DNA of 64,000 bases from Streptomyces sp. SCL15-4 (GCF_033366695.1 NZ_JAOBTQ010000001.1:6200001-6264000), one strand, 5' to 3'; positions 54,509-63,848 are shown, numbered from the stretch's first letter. Notes: a model not told the origin generated them from the letters alone. Made by a program: numbers and translations.

Positions 54509-55996
54509 TCAGACGGTCATCGGCCGGTCCGTGGGCGCGATCGGGGCCGGGAGCCGGGAACTTCCCGTCAGATAGCGGTCCACGGCCGCCGCGACCGCCC
54601 GGCCCTCCGCTATCGCCCACACGATCAGCGACTGCCCGCGTGCCGCGTCGCCCGCGGCGAACACACCGGGGACACCGGTCGCGAAACCGTCGTCCCGGGC
54701 GAGCGTGCCGCGCGGCCCCAGCGCCAGCCCCAGCTGCTCGATCAGCCCGTCGCGCCGGTCCGGTCCGGAGAATCCCAGGGCGAGCAGCACCAGGTCGGCC
54801 GGGAGCGCCCGCCCGGTGCCCGGCCGCGGAAGCCGCCGCTCGTCGACCTCCACCAGGTGCAGGGCCCGCACATTCCCCCTCTCGTCTCCCGTGAAGCAGA
54901 GCGTGGACGCCGCGAACAGCCGTGCGTCCGCGTCCGCCGCGGGCGCAGTCCGCAGCTCCCGCGCCTCCTCGTGCGCGGCCGACAGCCGGTAGATCTTCGG
55001 ATAGGTCGGCCACGGCTCGCTGTCCTCGTCGCGTTCCGCACCCGGCTGGGCGTAGATGTCCAGCTGCGTGACGGACGCGGCGCCCTCGCGCACCGCCGTG
55101 CCCAGACAGTCCGCCCCGGTGTCTCCGCCGCCGACGATCACCACGTGCTTGCCGGCGGCCGACAACGGCGAGACCTCCAGATCCCCCTCGCACACCCGGT
55201 TCGCCAGCGGCAGATACTCCATCGCCTGGTGTATCCCGCGCAACTCCCGCCCCGGCACCGGAAGTTCCCGCCACGCGGTGGCTCCCGTGGCGATCACCAC
55301 CGCGTCGTACCGGCTCCGCAGCTCCTCCGCCGGGACATCCCGGCCGACCGTCGTAGAGGTACGGAACTTCGTCCCCTCGGCCAGCATCTGCCCGACCCGC
55401 CGCTCCAGATGCCGCTTCTCCATCTTGAACTCGGGGATGCCGTACCGCATCAGCCCGCCGATCCGGTCGTCCTTCTCGTACACCGCGACCGTGTGCCCGG
55501 CCCGGGTCAGCTGCTGCGCCGCGGCCAGCCCGGTGGGCCCGGAACCGATGACGGCGACCGTCCTCCCGGAGAGCCGCTCGGGCGGCCGGGCCGGGGTGAA
55601 GCCCTCCTCCCACGCCCGGTCGGCGATCGCGCACTCCACGTTCTTGATGGTGACGGCCGGCTGGTTGATCGCCAGCACACACCCCGCCTCGCACGGCGCC
55701 GGGCACAACCGGCCGGTGAACTCGGGGAAGTTGTTGGTGGCATGCAGCCGGTCGCTCGCGGCCCGCCAGTCCTCCCGCGCGACCAGGTCGTTCCACTCGG
55801 GGATGAGGTTCCCGAGCGGACAGGCGTGGTGGCAGAACGGGATGCCGCAGTCCATGCAGCGGTCGGCCTGCTCGCTGATGATCGGCAGCAGCGCTCCGGG
55901 GACGTACACCTCGTCCCAGTCCCGCGCCCTCTCCTCGACGGGCCGTCGCGGCCACTCCTGGCGCGGTGTGGTCATGAACCCCTTGGGATCGGCCAT
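54509..55996 (-). CDS. second glutamate synthase small subunit-like protein (orphan)
   Basis: This 495-residue protein is a GltD paralogue without a gltB neighbour. The Fe-S cysteines sit at 47, 50, 55 and 59 ([12 protein letters not shown]) as in GltD, followed by CPAPCEAGC, FAD-binding VIGSGPTGLAAA and NADPH-binding [11 protein letters not shown]. It starts MADPKGFMTT like the first copy but diverges in the C-terminal third (DARLFAASTLCF). It may partner another Fe-S oxidoreductase or act as an alternative NADPH dehydrogenase. Confidence 0.88.
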   Translation of the reverse strand: MADPKGFMTTPRQEWPRRPVEERARDWDEVYVPGALLPIISEQADRCMDCGIPFCHHACPLGNLIPEWNDLVAREDWRAASDRLHATNNFPEFTGRLCPAPCEAGCVLAINQPAVTIKNVECAIADRAWEEGFTPARPPERLSGRTVAVIGSGPTGLAAAQQLTRAGHTVAVYEKDDRIGGLMRYGIPEFKMEKRHLERRVGQMLAEGTKFRTSTTVGRDVPAEELRSRYDAVVIATGATAWRELPVPGRELRGIHQAMEYLPLANRVCEGDLEVSPLSAAGKHVVIVGGGDTGADCLGTAVREGAASVTQLDIYAQPGAERDEDSEPWPTYPKIYRLSAAHEEARELRTAPAADADARLFAASTLCFTGDERGNVRALHLVEVDERRLPRPGTGRALPADLVLLALGFSGPDRRDGLIEQLGLALGPRGTLARDDGFATGVPGVFAAGDAARGQSLIVWAIAEGRAVAAAVDRYLTGSSRLPAPIAPTDRPMTV

Positions 55997-56641
55997 GGCG
56001 TCTTCCTCGCGTACGGGGCACCACAGGCGCCGGGTGTACGAAGGTCCGTGCGTCGTCGGGCAGCACTCCTGCGGCCACGATACGTCCCCGGAGGCGCCCG
56101 CGCAGAGCGGCGGACAGCGCTTTCTGCACCGCCCGGCCGACGAACACGACCAGCGGAACGGGCCGCACGACGGCTACGGCGATCCCTCCCGTCACCACGC
56201 CACCCTCCCCGCGAGACAGAACCCGCTTCCTCACCGCTCCCTCCGCAGCTCGCACCCTCACCGACCTCGGCCTCCCACCGCCTCGCGCAACACGCTCCGC
56301 ACACAGCCGGCCCGATCCGGTGCCGTCCCCCGGCACCCGTCATCGGCAACTGGCCCTACGACGTCCCCGCCTGCCGTACGCCCGCCGAGGCCGTGGAGAT
56401 CGCCGCCTCCTCGGGCACCACTCCCTTCGGCCAGTGTCCGCCCGACCGTGCCGCGTCCGACCCGCCCGCCGTCCCGCACCGACCTGTGCGCCGCGATCAC
56501 CCGGACCCGCTCGGCGCGACAACCGGGGCACAGCCGGCGGATCTCCGCCGCGACCACTGCCGTGAACCGCCCGTCGCCCGACAGGTGCCCGGTCCCGGAC
56601 GGTCTCGTCGGGCCGCCGGGCCACCCGGCATCATGGGGGCC
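55997..56641. other. 645-base region without a confident gene
   Basis: I see no convincing complete gene here. On the minus strand a stretch near 56550-56470 can be read as FTAVVAAEIRRLCPGCRAERVRVIAAHR, which looks protein-like with a CxxC, but no start or complete domain is evident; it may be a decayed small zinc protein. Short palindromes occur but no promoter stands out. Confidence 0.35.
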
Positions 56642-57274
56642 GTGCGACTCGAAGCGATCACCTGGGACCGGTTGGCCGAGCGGCTCGCCGACCGGCTGGC
56701 CGACGCGGCGCCGGCCGACGGAGGGGCCTGGCCGCGCGTCGGTATCGACGGCGCCCCGGCCGCTCGGCCGGAAGACCTCGCCACGCGTGTCGGCGAAGCG
56801 CTGCGCGTACGCGGCCGTCCCTCCCTCGTCATCGGCACCGAGGGCTTCCTGCGCCCGGCCTCGCTGCGCCTGGAGCACGGCCGGCGGGACGCCGAGTCGT
56901 ACTACAGCGGCTGGTTCGACACGGGCGCCCTGTGGCGGGAGGTCTTCGGCCCGCTCGATCCCGGGGGCAGCGGGCGGATCCTGCCCGACCTGTGGGACCC
57001 GGTCACCGACCGGGCCACCCGCAGCCCCTACGTCCACCTCCCGCCCGGCGGGATCCTGCTGCTCCACGGCCCCCTCCTGCTGCGTCACTGGTTTCCCTTC
57101 GATCTGACCGTGCATCTCCTCCTCTCCGCGGGCGCCCTGCGCCGCCGTACCGCCGAGGCCGACCACTGGACCCTCCCCGCCTTCGAGCGCTACGAGGCCG
57201 AAGCCGATCCGGCCGGCACGGCGGACGTCCTGGTCCGCGCCGACGACCCGCGCCACCCCGCGTGGAGCGGCTGA
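56642..57274 (+). CDS. uridine kinase-like protein with degenerate P-loop
   Basis: This 210-residue protein resembles actinobacterial uridine kinases: GFLRPASLRLEHGRRDAESYYSGWFDTGALWREVF and PPGGILLLHGPLLLRHWFPFDLTVHLLLS are typical. The P-loop, normally GxxGxGKS/T, reads GIDGAPAARPEDL and lacks the GK[ST], so ATP binding may be lost or altered. I chose the GTG at 56642; CATCAT 7 bases upstream suggests a leaderless start, and ATG 56633 is in frame. Its function is uncertain for that reason. Confidence 0.8.
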   Translation: MRLEAITWDRLAERLADRLADAAPADGGAWPRVGIDGAPAARPEDLATRVGEALRVRGRPSLVIGTEGFLRPASLRLEHGRRDAESYYSGWFDTGALWREVFGPLDPGGSGRILPDLWDPVTDRATRSPYVHLPPGGILLLHGPLLLRHWFPFDLTVHLLLSAGALRRRTAEADHWTLPAFERYEAEADPAGTADVLVRADDPRHPAWSG

Positions 57275-57343
57275 TCCGAGCGTGGCGTTCCCGGATTCAC
57301 CCTGATGATCCAGTCAGCCCTTTTATATGCGCGCGCATGCAAC

Positions 57344-57349
57344 TAGGGT
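57344..57349 (+). promoter_or_regulatory. -10 box of PPOX gene, leaderless
   Basis: TAGGGT is 6 bases before the ATG at 57356, with an AT-richer stretch (TTTTATATG) around the expected -35. The transcript is probably leaderless. Confidence 0.6.
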
Positions 57350-57355
57350 GCTGTC

Positions 57356-57769
57356 ATGACGACCCCACCCGCTGCCCCCGTCACCTTCGACGACTCCCTC
57401 CGCGCCCTGCTGGACGGCAAGAACTTCGCCAGCGTCGCCACGCTCGGCCCCGACGGTGCCCCGCAGAACTCCGTGGTCTGGATCAAACGCGAGGGCGACA
57501 GCGTGCTCTTCTCGTCCGTCGAACGCCGCCAGAAGGTGCGCAACCTCCGCCGCGACCCGCGGATCAGCCTCTCCGTCTTCGACCTGGCGAACCCCTACCA
57601 CTCGGCCGAGATCAGAGGCGTCGCCGAGATCCTGCCGGACGAGGAGAAACAGCTCCCGCGCGAGCTGTCCCACAAGTACCTCGGCATCGACCCGCCGGCC
57701 GAGAAGGACGACGAGATCCGAGTGATCGTCAGGCTCGTCCCGCGGAAGATCGTGTCCTTCTCGGCCTGA
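57356..57769 (+). CDS. PPOX-class F420-dependent/flavin oxidoreductase
   Basis: This 137-residue protein is a split-beta-barrel flavin/F420-binding protein of the pyridoxamine-phosphate-oxidase-like family. NFASVATLGPDGAPQNSVVWI and VRNLRRDPRISLSVFDLANPYHSAEIRGVAEI are family signatures. It probably reduces small substrates with F420H2. The gene is leaderless behind TAGGGT and stands alone before the convergent corA. Confidence 0.88.
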   Translation: MTTPPAAPVTFDDSLRALLDGKNFASVATLGPDGAPQNSVVWIKREGDSVLFSSVERRQKVRNLRRDPRISLSVFDLANPYHSAEIRGVAEILPDEEKQLPRELSHKYLGIDPPAEKDDEIRVIVRLVPRKIVSFSA

Positions 57770-57818
57770 CCGGGCGGCCGGCGCCGGGCCCGGGCGGCCG
57801 GGAGGGCCTGCCCGCCGC

Positions 57819-58946
57819 TCAGAGCCAGCCGTTGCGCCGGAAGCCCCGGTACAGCAGCAGGCAGCCCGCCGCCATCACGGCCATGACCAACGGATAGCCG
57901 AACCGCCAGCGCAGCTCCGGCATGTGGTCGAAGTTCATGCCGTACACCCCGCACACCATCGTCGGCACGGCGATCACCGCCGCCCAGGCCGTGATCTTCC
58001 GCATGTCCTCGTTCTGCGCGACGGTCACCTGCGCCAGGTGCGCCTGGAGAATGGAGTTGAGCAGTTCGTCGAACGCGGCGATCTGGTCCTTGGCCCGGAT
58101 CAGATGGTCGAGCACATCCCGGAAGTACGTCTGTATCTCCGGGTCGACGACCCGCAGGGGCCGGGTCGCCAGATCCTCCACCGGGCGGCCCAGCGGCACC
58201 ACCGCCCGTTTCAGCTCCAGCAGTTCACGCTTCATCTGGTAGATGCGGCCGGGGTCGAGCCGCGCGCCGTTCTCCGAGAACACCTCCGTCTCGACCTGGT
58301 CGATGTCGGCCTGCACCGCGTCCGTGACGTTCAGATATTCGTCCACCACATGGTCGGCGATCGCGTGCAGCACCGCCGCCGGCCCCTTGGCCAGCTGCCG
58401 CGGATCCGTCTCCAGCTCCTCGCGCAACGGGCCGAGCGAGCCGTGCCGGCCGTGCCGCACCGTGATCACGAAGTCCCTGCCGACGAACACCATGATCTCG
58501 CCGGTGTCCACCACCTCGCTGGTCGCCGTCAGCCGTTCGTGCTCCACATAGCAGACCGTCTTGAACACCGCGAAGAGCGTGTCCCCGTAGTGCTCCAGCT
58601 TCGGCCGCTGATGCGCCTCGACCGCGTCCTCCACCGCCAGCGGATGCAGGTCGAACAGCTCGGCGACCCCGGCGAACTCACGCTCCGTCGGCTCGTGCAG
58701 CCCGAGCCAGACGAAGCCCTCGCCGGTCTTGCGCACCAGCCGTACGGCGTCCTCCAGTTCGGCGCACCCGGAGACGCGCACGCCGTCCTGATACGTCACG
58801 CAGTTCACCACCGAGGAACCCAGGGGCGATCTGGCGGGATGGCTCAGGTCCACGCGCGGCCGGCGCCTGGCCAGCCGCGCCACCTTGCGCAGGCCGCCGA
58901 CCCTGTCCAGCCCCGTGACCTTGCGCAGATTCCCTGCCATGGACAT
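57819..58946 (-). CDS. corA: CorA-family magnesium/cobalt transporter
   Basis: This 375-residue protein is a CorA-type divalent-cation channel. The cytoplasmic N-terminal domain (about residues 30-300) includes LFDLHPLAVEDAVEAHQRPKLEHYGD and FVITVRHG. The two C-terminal membrane helices flank the conserved YGMNFDHMPE motif (near residue 336), which forms the ion entrance. The ATG at 58946 follows GAGGAG by 6 bases. It is divergent from a methyltransferase gene. Confidence 0.95.
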   Translation of the reverse strand: MSMAGNLRKVTGLDRVGGLRKVARLARRRPRVDLSHPARSPLGSSVVNCVTYQDGVRVSGCAELEDAVRLVRKTGEGFVWLGLHEPTEREFAGVAELFDLHPLAVEDAVEAHQRPKLEHYGDTLFAVFKTVCYVEHERLTATSEVVDTGEIMVFVGRDFVITVRHGRHGSLGPLREELETDPRQLAKGPAAVLHAIADHVVDEYLNVTDAVQADIDQVETEVFSENGARLDPGRIYQMKRELLELKRAVVPLGRPVEDLATRPLRVVDPEIQTYFRDVLDHLIRAKDQIAAFDELLNSILQAHLAQVTVAQNEDMRKITAWAAVIAVPTMVCGVYGMNFDHMPELRWRFGYPLVMAVMAAGCLLLYRGFRRNGWL

Positions 58947-59123
58947 CTGGATCTCCTCGCGTGGATCTCCGAGCTCAACGCTCTTCGCGCCTTGCCCCGC
59001 AAGTCTGCCAGTCCCGGGCAAGGCGTGTGCGGGCCTGTGGGAACAGGGAGTTCCGCTTGGTTCCCGCCTGTGGACAACGGCCGGTCACCCCCGCCGGCCC
59101 GGGCGGCTGCGAGGATCGGCGGC

Positions 59124-59918
59124 ATGACGCGATCCGACGGATATCTCCTGGACAACCGGCAGAACGAGGCGGGCCGGCGCTTCGACGCCCTCGCCACGCT
59201 CTTCGACCCGACGACCTTCCGGCACCTCGAAGCACTCGGCGCCGGACCGGGCCTGCGCTGCTGGGAAGTCGGGGCCGGCGGCACCTCCGTCGTGTCCTGG
59301 CTCGCCGAGAAGGCGGGGCCGGCCGGGCAGGTCGTCGCCACCGACATCGACACCTCCCGGCTCGCTGCCGCGGCCCGCCCGCCGGTGGAGGTACGCGTCC
59401 ACGACGTCGGCGCCGACGAGCCGCCGGGGGAGGGCTTCGACCTGGTCCACGCCCGGCTCGTCCTCGTCCACGTACCCGACCGGGAACGGGCCCTGCGGTC
59501 GATGATCAAGTCCTTGCGGCCCGGCGGACGGCTGCTCGTCGAGGACGCCGACCCCGCCCTCCAGCCCCTGCTCTGCCCCGACGAGTCCGGCCCGGAGCAG
59601 CGGCTCGCCAACCGGCTGCGCCACGGCTTCCGCGAGCTGCTCGCCGACCGGGGCGCCGACCTGTCCTACGGCCGCAAGCTCCCTCGCCTGCTCCGCGAGG
59701 CCGGGCTGCACGGCGTGGCGGCCGACGCGTACTTCCCCGTGACCTCGCCCGCCTGCACCGCCCTGGAGGCCGCGACGGTCCGCCAGATCCGTGACCGGCT
59801 GGTCGCCGCGGGCCTCGCCACCGACGCGGAGATCGACCAGCACCTGGCCAACGTGGAGTCCGGCGCCATGGACCTGGCCACCGCCCCGATGATCTCGGCC
59901 TGGGGCCACAAGGCATAG
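59124..59918 (+). CDS. class I SAM-dependent methyltransferase
   Basis: This 264-residue protein begins YLLDNRQNEAGRRFDALATLFDPTTFRHLEALG and has SAM motif I CWEVGAGGTSVVSWLAEK, followed by ATDIDTSRL and FDLVHARLVLVHVPDRERALRSM. The PALQPLL segment after motif III suits UbiE/COQ5-like enzymes. The substrate is unknown. GAGGAT lies 7 bases before the ATG, so the mRNA may be leaderless. Confidence 0.87.
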   Translation: MTRSDGYLLDNRQNEAGRRFDALATLFDPTTFRHLEALGAGPGLRCWEVGAGGTSVVSWLAEKAGPAGQVVATDIDTSRLAAAARPPVEVRVHDVGADEPPGEGFDLVHARLVLVHVPDRERALRSMIKSLRPGGRLLVEDADPALQPLLCPDESGPEQRLANRLRHGFRELLADRGADLSYGRKLPRLLREAGLHGVAADAYFPVTSPACTALEAATVRQIRDRLVAAGLATDAEIDQHLANVESGAMDLATAPMISAWGHKA

Positions 59919-59958
59919 CCACCCGCAGCAGGGAGGACGCACCCGGCGGGACCTTGTC

Positions 59959-60882
59959 CTAGCCTCCGCCGTCCCGGTGCGGTGGTCTGCCGCCGATCCG
60001 CCGGACCGCCTCCGCGCCCGCCCGGCAGCCCCGTGCCGCCGCCTCCTCCGGGTCCGCGCCCGCCAGGAGGGCGGCGAGGAACGCTCCGGTGAAGGCGTCA
60101 CCCGCCCCCGTGGTGTCCCGGGGCGCCACCGGCAGGGCCGGGACCCGGGTCGGCACGGCGCCGCGCCGGGCCACCAGCGCCCCGTCCGCCCCGGCCTTGA
60201 GCACCACCAACGGCACGAGACGGCTCAGCTCGGCCGCCGCGTCCGCCGGATCCGGCAGCCCGGTCAGCAGGCACGCCTCGTCCCGGCTCGGCAGCAGCAC
60301 CTCCAGCCCCCGCGCGAACGCCAAAAAGCGGTCCGCACCCAACTCGGCCAGGAAGCCGGCCGACGCCGGGTCCAGGCTGACCGGCACGCCGCGGGCGCGG
60401 GCCGCCGCGAGCGCCGTCGCGGCCAGCGCCCGGCTCGACTCCGTGAACAGCAGATAGCCCGACAGATGCAGCCGGCCCACTCCGTCGAGCAACGCGTCCG
60501 ACCAGTCGGCGGGACCCAGCCGCAGGGACGCGCCGCTGTCCGTCAGGAACGTCCGCTCGGCCGCCGCTCCGCCGTCGACGAGGCAGATCACCGTCCCGGT
60601 CGCCGCCTGCGCGTCCACCACCAGCCGGGGCCGTACTCCGGCCGCGACCAGCTCCCGCTCGTGCCACGCCACGGAATCCGCGCCCACCCGTCCCAGCAGC
60701 CGTACGTCCGCCCCGCCCGTGTACGCCGCCCAGCAGGCCACGTTGGCGCCCGCGCCACCCGGCAGCGTCCGGATCACGGCGGCCGTGTCGGTGCCGGCCG
60801 CGAGCGGCCCCCGGTGCCGGGCCACCACGTCGGTGACCACGTCCCCGACGACCAGCAGCGCTCCGTTCCGCTCCGCGCTCAC
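59959..60882 (-). CDS. PfkB-family carbohydrate kinase, probable pseudouridine kinase
   Basis: This 307-residue protein is a PfkB/ribokinase-family sugar kinase. LPGGAGANVACWAAYTGGADVRLLGRVG is signature 1 and DTTGAGDAFTGAFLAALLAG is signature 2 with the catalytic Asp. The GTG start overlaps the psuG stop as GTGA, so the two are coupled. That link to PsuG makes pseudouridine kinase the likely role: it phosphorylates pseudouridine before PsuG cleaves it. Confidence 0.88.
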   Translation of the reverse strand: MSAERNGALLVVGDVVTDVVARHRGPLAAGTDTAAVIRTLPGGAGANVACWAAYTGGADVRLLGRVGADSVAWHERELVAAGVRPRLVVDAQAATGTVICLVDGGAAAERTFLTDSGASLRLGPADWSDALLDGVGRLHLSGYLLFTESSRALAATALAAARARGVPVSLDPASAGFLAELGADRFLAFARGLEVLLPSRDEACLLTGLPDPADAAAELSRLVPLVVLKAGADGALVARRGAVPTRVPALPVAPRDTTGAGDAFTGAFLAALLAGADPEEAAARGCRAGAEAVRRIGGRPPHRDGGG

Positions 60883-61784
60883 CCCCTGGCCCATGCCGTG
60901 GCGATCCGCGCCGCCAGCCGTACGTTGCCGCGCACCGCCGCGAGGTTGGCCCGCAGCGAGGCGCCGTCGGTGTGCCGGACCAGGTGGTCCAGGAGGAACG
61001 GTGTCACCGCCTGCCCGCTGACGCCCCGCTCCGCGCAGGCGCTCAGCGCCTCGGCGAGCACGTGCGCGTGCAGAGCGGGATCGAGCTGGTCCGCCTCCGG
61101 GACGGGACGGGCGACGATCAGCGCCGACTCCGGCGCGTCCAGCGCGTCCTGCGCGCGCATGACGGCGGCGACCTGCTCCGGGGTGTCCAGCGTCCAGTCG
61201 ACGGGATGTCCCGAGTCCGCCAGATAGAAGCCCGGGAACCGGTCGGTGCCGTACCCGGCGACCGCCACGCCCAGCGTCTCCAGCCGCTGTAGCGTCGCCG
61301 GCACGTCCAGGATCGACTTCACGCCCGCGCACACCACCGTGATGCGGGTCCGCGCCAGCAGCCCCAGGTCGGCCGACTCGTCCTGGGTGACCGTCCATTC
61401 CCGGTGCACACCGCCCAGCCCGCCGGTGGCGAACACCCGGATGCCGGCCAGCGCGGCCAGCCGTGCCGTCGCCGACACGGTGGTCGCCCCGCTCACCCCC
61501 GCCGCCACGGCGAGCGGCAGGTCGCGGTGGCCCAGCTTGCGTATGTCCTCGTTCGCGACCCGTTCCAGCTCTTCCTCGCCCAGACCGACCCGGGGCCGCC
61601 CGTCGAGCACGGCGATCGTCGCGGGTACGGCGCCCTCCCGCCGTACCGCCTCCTCCAGTTCGAGCGCCACCTGGAGATTGCGCGGGCGGGGCAGGCCGTG
61701 CGCGATGATCGTGGATTCCAGAGCCACCACCGGCCGCCGCGCGCCGATCGCCTCCCGGACCTCTTCCGACACCACCAGCACCAT
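60879..61784 (-). CDS. psuG: pseudouridine-5'-phosphate glycosidase
   Basis: This 301-residue enzyme cleaves pseudouridine 5'-phosphate to uracil and ribose 5-phosphate. ALESTIIAHGLPRPRNLQVALELE is the N-terminal signature; ATGGLGGVHREWTVTQDESADL, VVCAGVKSILDVPATLQRLETLGV (catalytic lysine) and GYGTDRFPGFYLADSG follow. The length is normal. The ATG has AGGAGG 9 bases upstream. It is first in a two-gene operon with the PfkB kinase. Confidence 0.95.
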   Translation of the reverse strand: MVLVVSEEVREAIGARRPVVALESTIIAHGLPRPRNLQVALELEEAVRREGAVPATIAVLDGRPRVGLGEEELERVANEDIRKLGHRDLPLAVAAGVSGATTVSATARLAALAGIRVFATGGLGGVHREWTVTQDESADLGLLARTRITVVCAGVKSILDVPATLQRLETLGVAVAGYGTDRFPGFYLADSGHPVDWTLDTPEQVAAVMRAQDALDAPESALIVARPVPEADQLDPALHAHVLAEALSACAERGVSGQAVTPFLLDHLVRHTDGASLRANLAAVRGNVRLAARIATAWARG

Positions 61785-61884
61785 GTGCCCGCCCTCCTGT
61801 CCGCCGGTCCTTCCTCATCTCTGGCGGGCGCGGGCCGCGGCTAAACGCTTGTGGACCGTGGGGGAGGCCAGCAGCCTGGGTCCT

Positions 61885-62313
61885 ATGACGACAAACAGCA
61901 CGCGTCTCGACCACGTGGTCCTGTGGGTGGCCGACCCGGTCGCCGCGGCCGCCTTCTACGAAACGGCCGTGGGCCTGGAACCGGTCGGGGTCACCGAGTA
62001 CGCCGAGGGCAAGGTGTCCTTCCCTTCCGTGCGCGTCAACGAGGAGACACTCCTCGACCTCGCCCCGCACGGCCTCGCCGCACGCATGAGGATGCTGCCC
62101 GGCTCGGCCGGCAGCGCGGGCCACCCGGTCAACCACGTCTGCCTGGCCCTGCCGGCCGACGCCTTCGACGCCCTGCGCGCCCGCCTGGAGGACCACGGCG
62201 TCCCCGTGTCCGGCATCGACCCCGGTCTGTCGGGCGCCCGCGGCGACGCCACGCGCAGCTTCTACTTCAGCGACCCCGACGGCAACGTCTTCGAGGCCCG
62301 CCACTACGACTAG
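61885..62313 (+). CDS. VOC-family protein
   Basis: This 142-residue protein is a single vicinal-oxygen-chelate (glyoxalase-like) domain: RLDHVVLWVADPVAAAAFYETAVGL at the start, HPVNHVCLALPADAFDAL in the middle, and RSFYFSDPDGNVFEARHYD at the end. Metal-binding His/Glu positions are present. The substrate is unknown. It is divergent from psuG. Confidence 0.87.
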   Translation: MTTNSTRLDHVVLWVADPVAAAAFYETAVGLEPVGVTEYAEGKVSFPSVRVNEETLLDLAPHGLAARMRMLPGSAGSAGHPVNHVCLALPADAFDALRARLEDHGVPVSGIDPGLSGARGDATRSFYFSDPDGNVFEARHYD

Positions 62314-62380
62314 CCGGGTCCGGGACGGCGCCGCGGACGTCTTGCCGGCCCGCGCCGCCGACGCCGTGCGGCCCGGCCGG

Positions 62381-62935
62381 TCAGAACAGCGGCTCCGGCA
62401 GCACACCCTCCAGCGCGAGCAGTTTCCGCTTGGTCTCCAGCCCGCCGCCGAAACCGCCGATGCCGCCGTCGCTCTCCACCACCCGGTGGCACGGCACCAC
62501 CACCGGCAGCGGGTTGGACCCCATCGCCACGCCCACCGCCTGCGCGCCGCCGGGCTGTCCGACCCGCCCCGCCAGATCGCCGTAGCCGACCACGTTGCCG
62601 TACGGCACACCGGACGCCAGCTCGCGCAGCACCTGCCGGTTGAACCCGGAGATCAGCGACCAGTCCAGCGGCAGGTCGAAGTCGTACCGCTCGCCCGCGA
62701 AATACGCCCGCAGCTGCCGTATCGCCTCCGCGAGCAGCGGAGAGTCCGGATCCTCCACGGGTCGTCCGCCCAGCCGGGCGGCCAGCCGCTCCAGCGCTCG
62801 GTCACGCACCGCGTCCGAGGCATGGAAGACCACGTTGACCAGGCCGTTCCTGGTCGCCGCCAGCATCAACGGGCCGATGTCCGTGCCGATGACGGCCCAC
62901 ACGACCCGCTGTTCGTCCTGTCCCAGGCTGTCCAT
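62381..62935 (-). CDS. ogt: methylated-DNA-protein cysteine methyltransferase
   Basis: This 184-residue protein repairs O6-alkylguanine in DNA. The reactive cysteine is in PVVVPCHRVVESDGGIGGFGGG; the helix RQVLRELASGVPYGNVVGYGDLA contains the DNA-binding arginine and tyrosine. An N-terminal domain of Ogt type is present. TAGCGT (62947-62942) lies 6 bases before the ATG at 62935, suggesting a leaderless start. Confidence 0.94.
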   Translation of the reverse strand: MDSLGQDEQRVVWAVIGTDIGPLMLAATRNGLVNVVFHASDAVRDRALERLAARLGGRPVEDPDSPLLAEAIRQLRAYFAGERYDFDLPLDWSLISGFNRQVLRELASGVPYGNVVGYGDLAGRVGQPGGAQAVGVAMGSNPLPVVVPCHRVVESDGGIGGFGGGLETKRKLLALEGVLPEPLF

Positions 62936-62975
62936 ACGCACACGCTACGGCCCGCCACTGACAACGCAGGCCCGT

Positions 62976-63848
62976 TCAGTCCGATCCGAGGGCCGCCCGC
63001 ACCACATCCGGCTTGTTCGTGATGATCCCGTCGACCCCGTAACCGGCGACCCGGCGGGCGGTGGCCGCGTCGTCCACCGTCCAGGCGAACACTCCGAGCG
63101 GCTGGCCGTGCGGCCCGTGGAAGCCGTGCACCGCCGAGACGTACTCCCGGGTGAGCGACGCGTGCGCGGGGTTGACCAGGTCCGTGAAGCCCGCGAGCCG
63201 GTCCAGCTCCGTCACGGCGGGCGTGCCCAGACAGGCGGTGGTGACCGCCGGCTTCAGCTCGTGGACGGTCCGCACGCTGTCGGTGCCGAAACTCTGCACG
63301 ATCAGCCGGTCCCGGTGCCGGCCGTCCAGCCAGCCCTCGTTGCCGAGGAGCTTCAGCGTCTGCTGTTCGATGCCCGGGTACAGCTCCGGATTCTTGATCT
63401 CCAGGAGCAGCTTCTCGTGGTTGTGCTCGACCCGGCGCATGTACTGCGTCAGCGTCGGCACACGCGCGCCCGCGTACACCGGGGAGAACCAGCGGCCCGC
63501 GTCCAGCCGGGCGATCTCCGCGGCGGTGAAGTCCCGGACCTTCCACGGGGCCCGGCCCGGGAAGACGTCCTCGACGTCGGTGGTGCGCTGGAGGCTGTCG
63601 TCGTGGAGGACCACCAGCTCCCCGTCCTTGGTGCGCTGGACGTCGTTCTCGACCCAGGAGAAACCCAGCTCGGCGGCCTTGTCGAGGGCGGCCAGCGTGT
63701 TCTCGGGCGCGTAGGCGGAGGCGCCCCGGTGGGCGATGACGGCGGGCGTGCCGGTGTCGCCCGCCCGGGCGTCGGAGCCGGGGCTCAGTAGGACCGCCGC
63801 CGTTCCCAGGGCCGCGGCGACCGCGCCGGCGACCACGCGCGCGTACAT
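62976..63848 (-). CDS. secreted glycerophosphodiester phosphodiesterase
   Basis: This 290-residue protein begins with a signal peptide (MYARVVAGAVAAALGTAAVL ... ARA). The GDPD domain shows VIAHRGASAYAPENTLAAL (catalytic HRG), ENDVQRTKDGELVVLHDDSLQRTTDVEG-like metal site, LLLEIKNPE and WTVDDAATARRVAGYGVDGIITNKPDVV. It releases glycerol-3-phosphate from phosphodiesters outside the membrane. The ATG follows GGGAGGAG by 5 bases. A promoter lies upstream at 63876-63904. Confidence 0.95.
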   Translation of the reverse strand: MYARVVAGAVAAALGTAAVLLSPGSDARAGDTGTPAVIAHRGASAYAPENTLAALDKAAELGFSWVENDVQRTKDGELVVLHDDSLQRTTDVEDVFPGRAPWKVRDFTAAEIARLDAGRWFSPVYAGARVPTLTQYMRRVEHNHEKLLLEIKNPELYPGIEQQTLKLLGNEGWLDGRHRDRLIVQSFGTDSVRTVHELKPAVTTACLGTPAVTELDRLAGFTDLVNPAHASLTREYVSAVHGFHGPHGQPLGVFAWTVDDAATARRVAGYGVDGIITNKPDVVRAALGSD

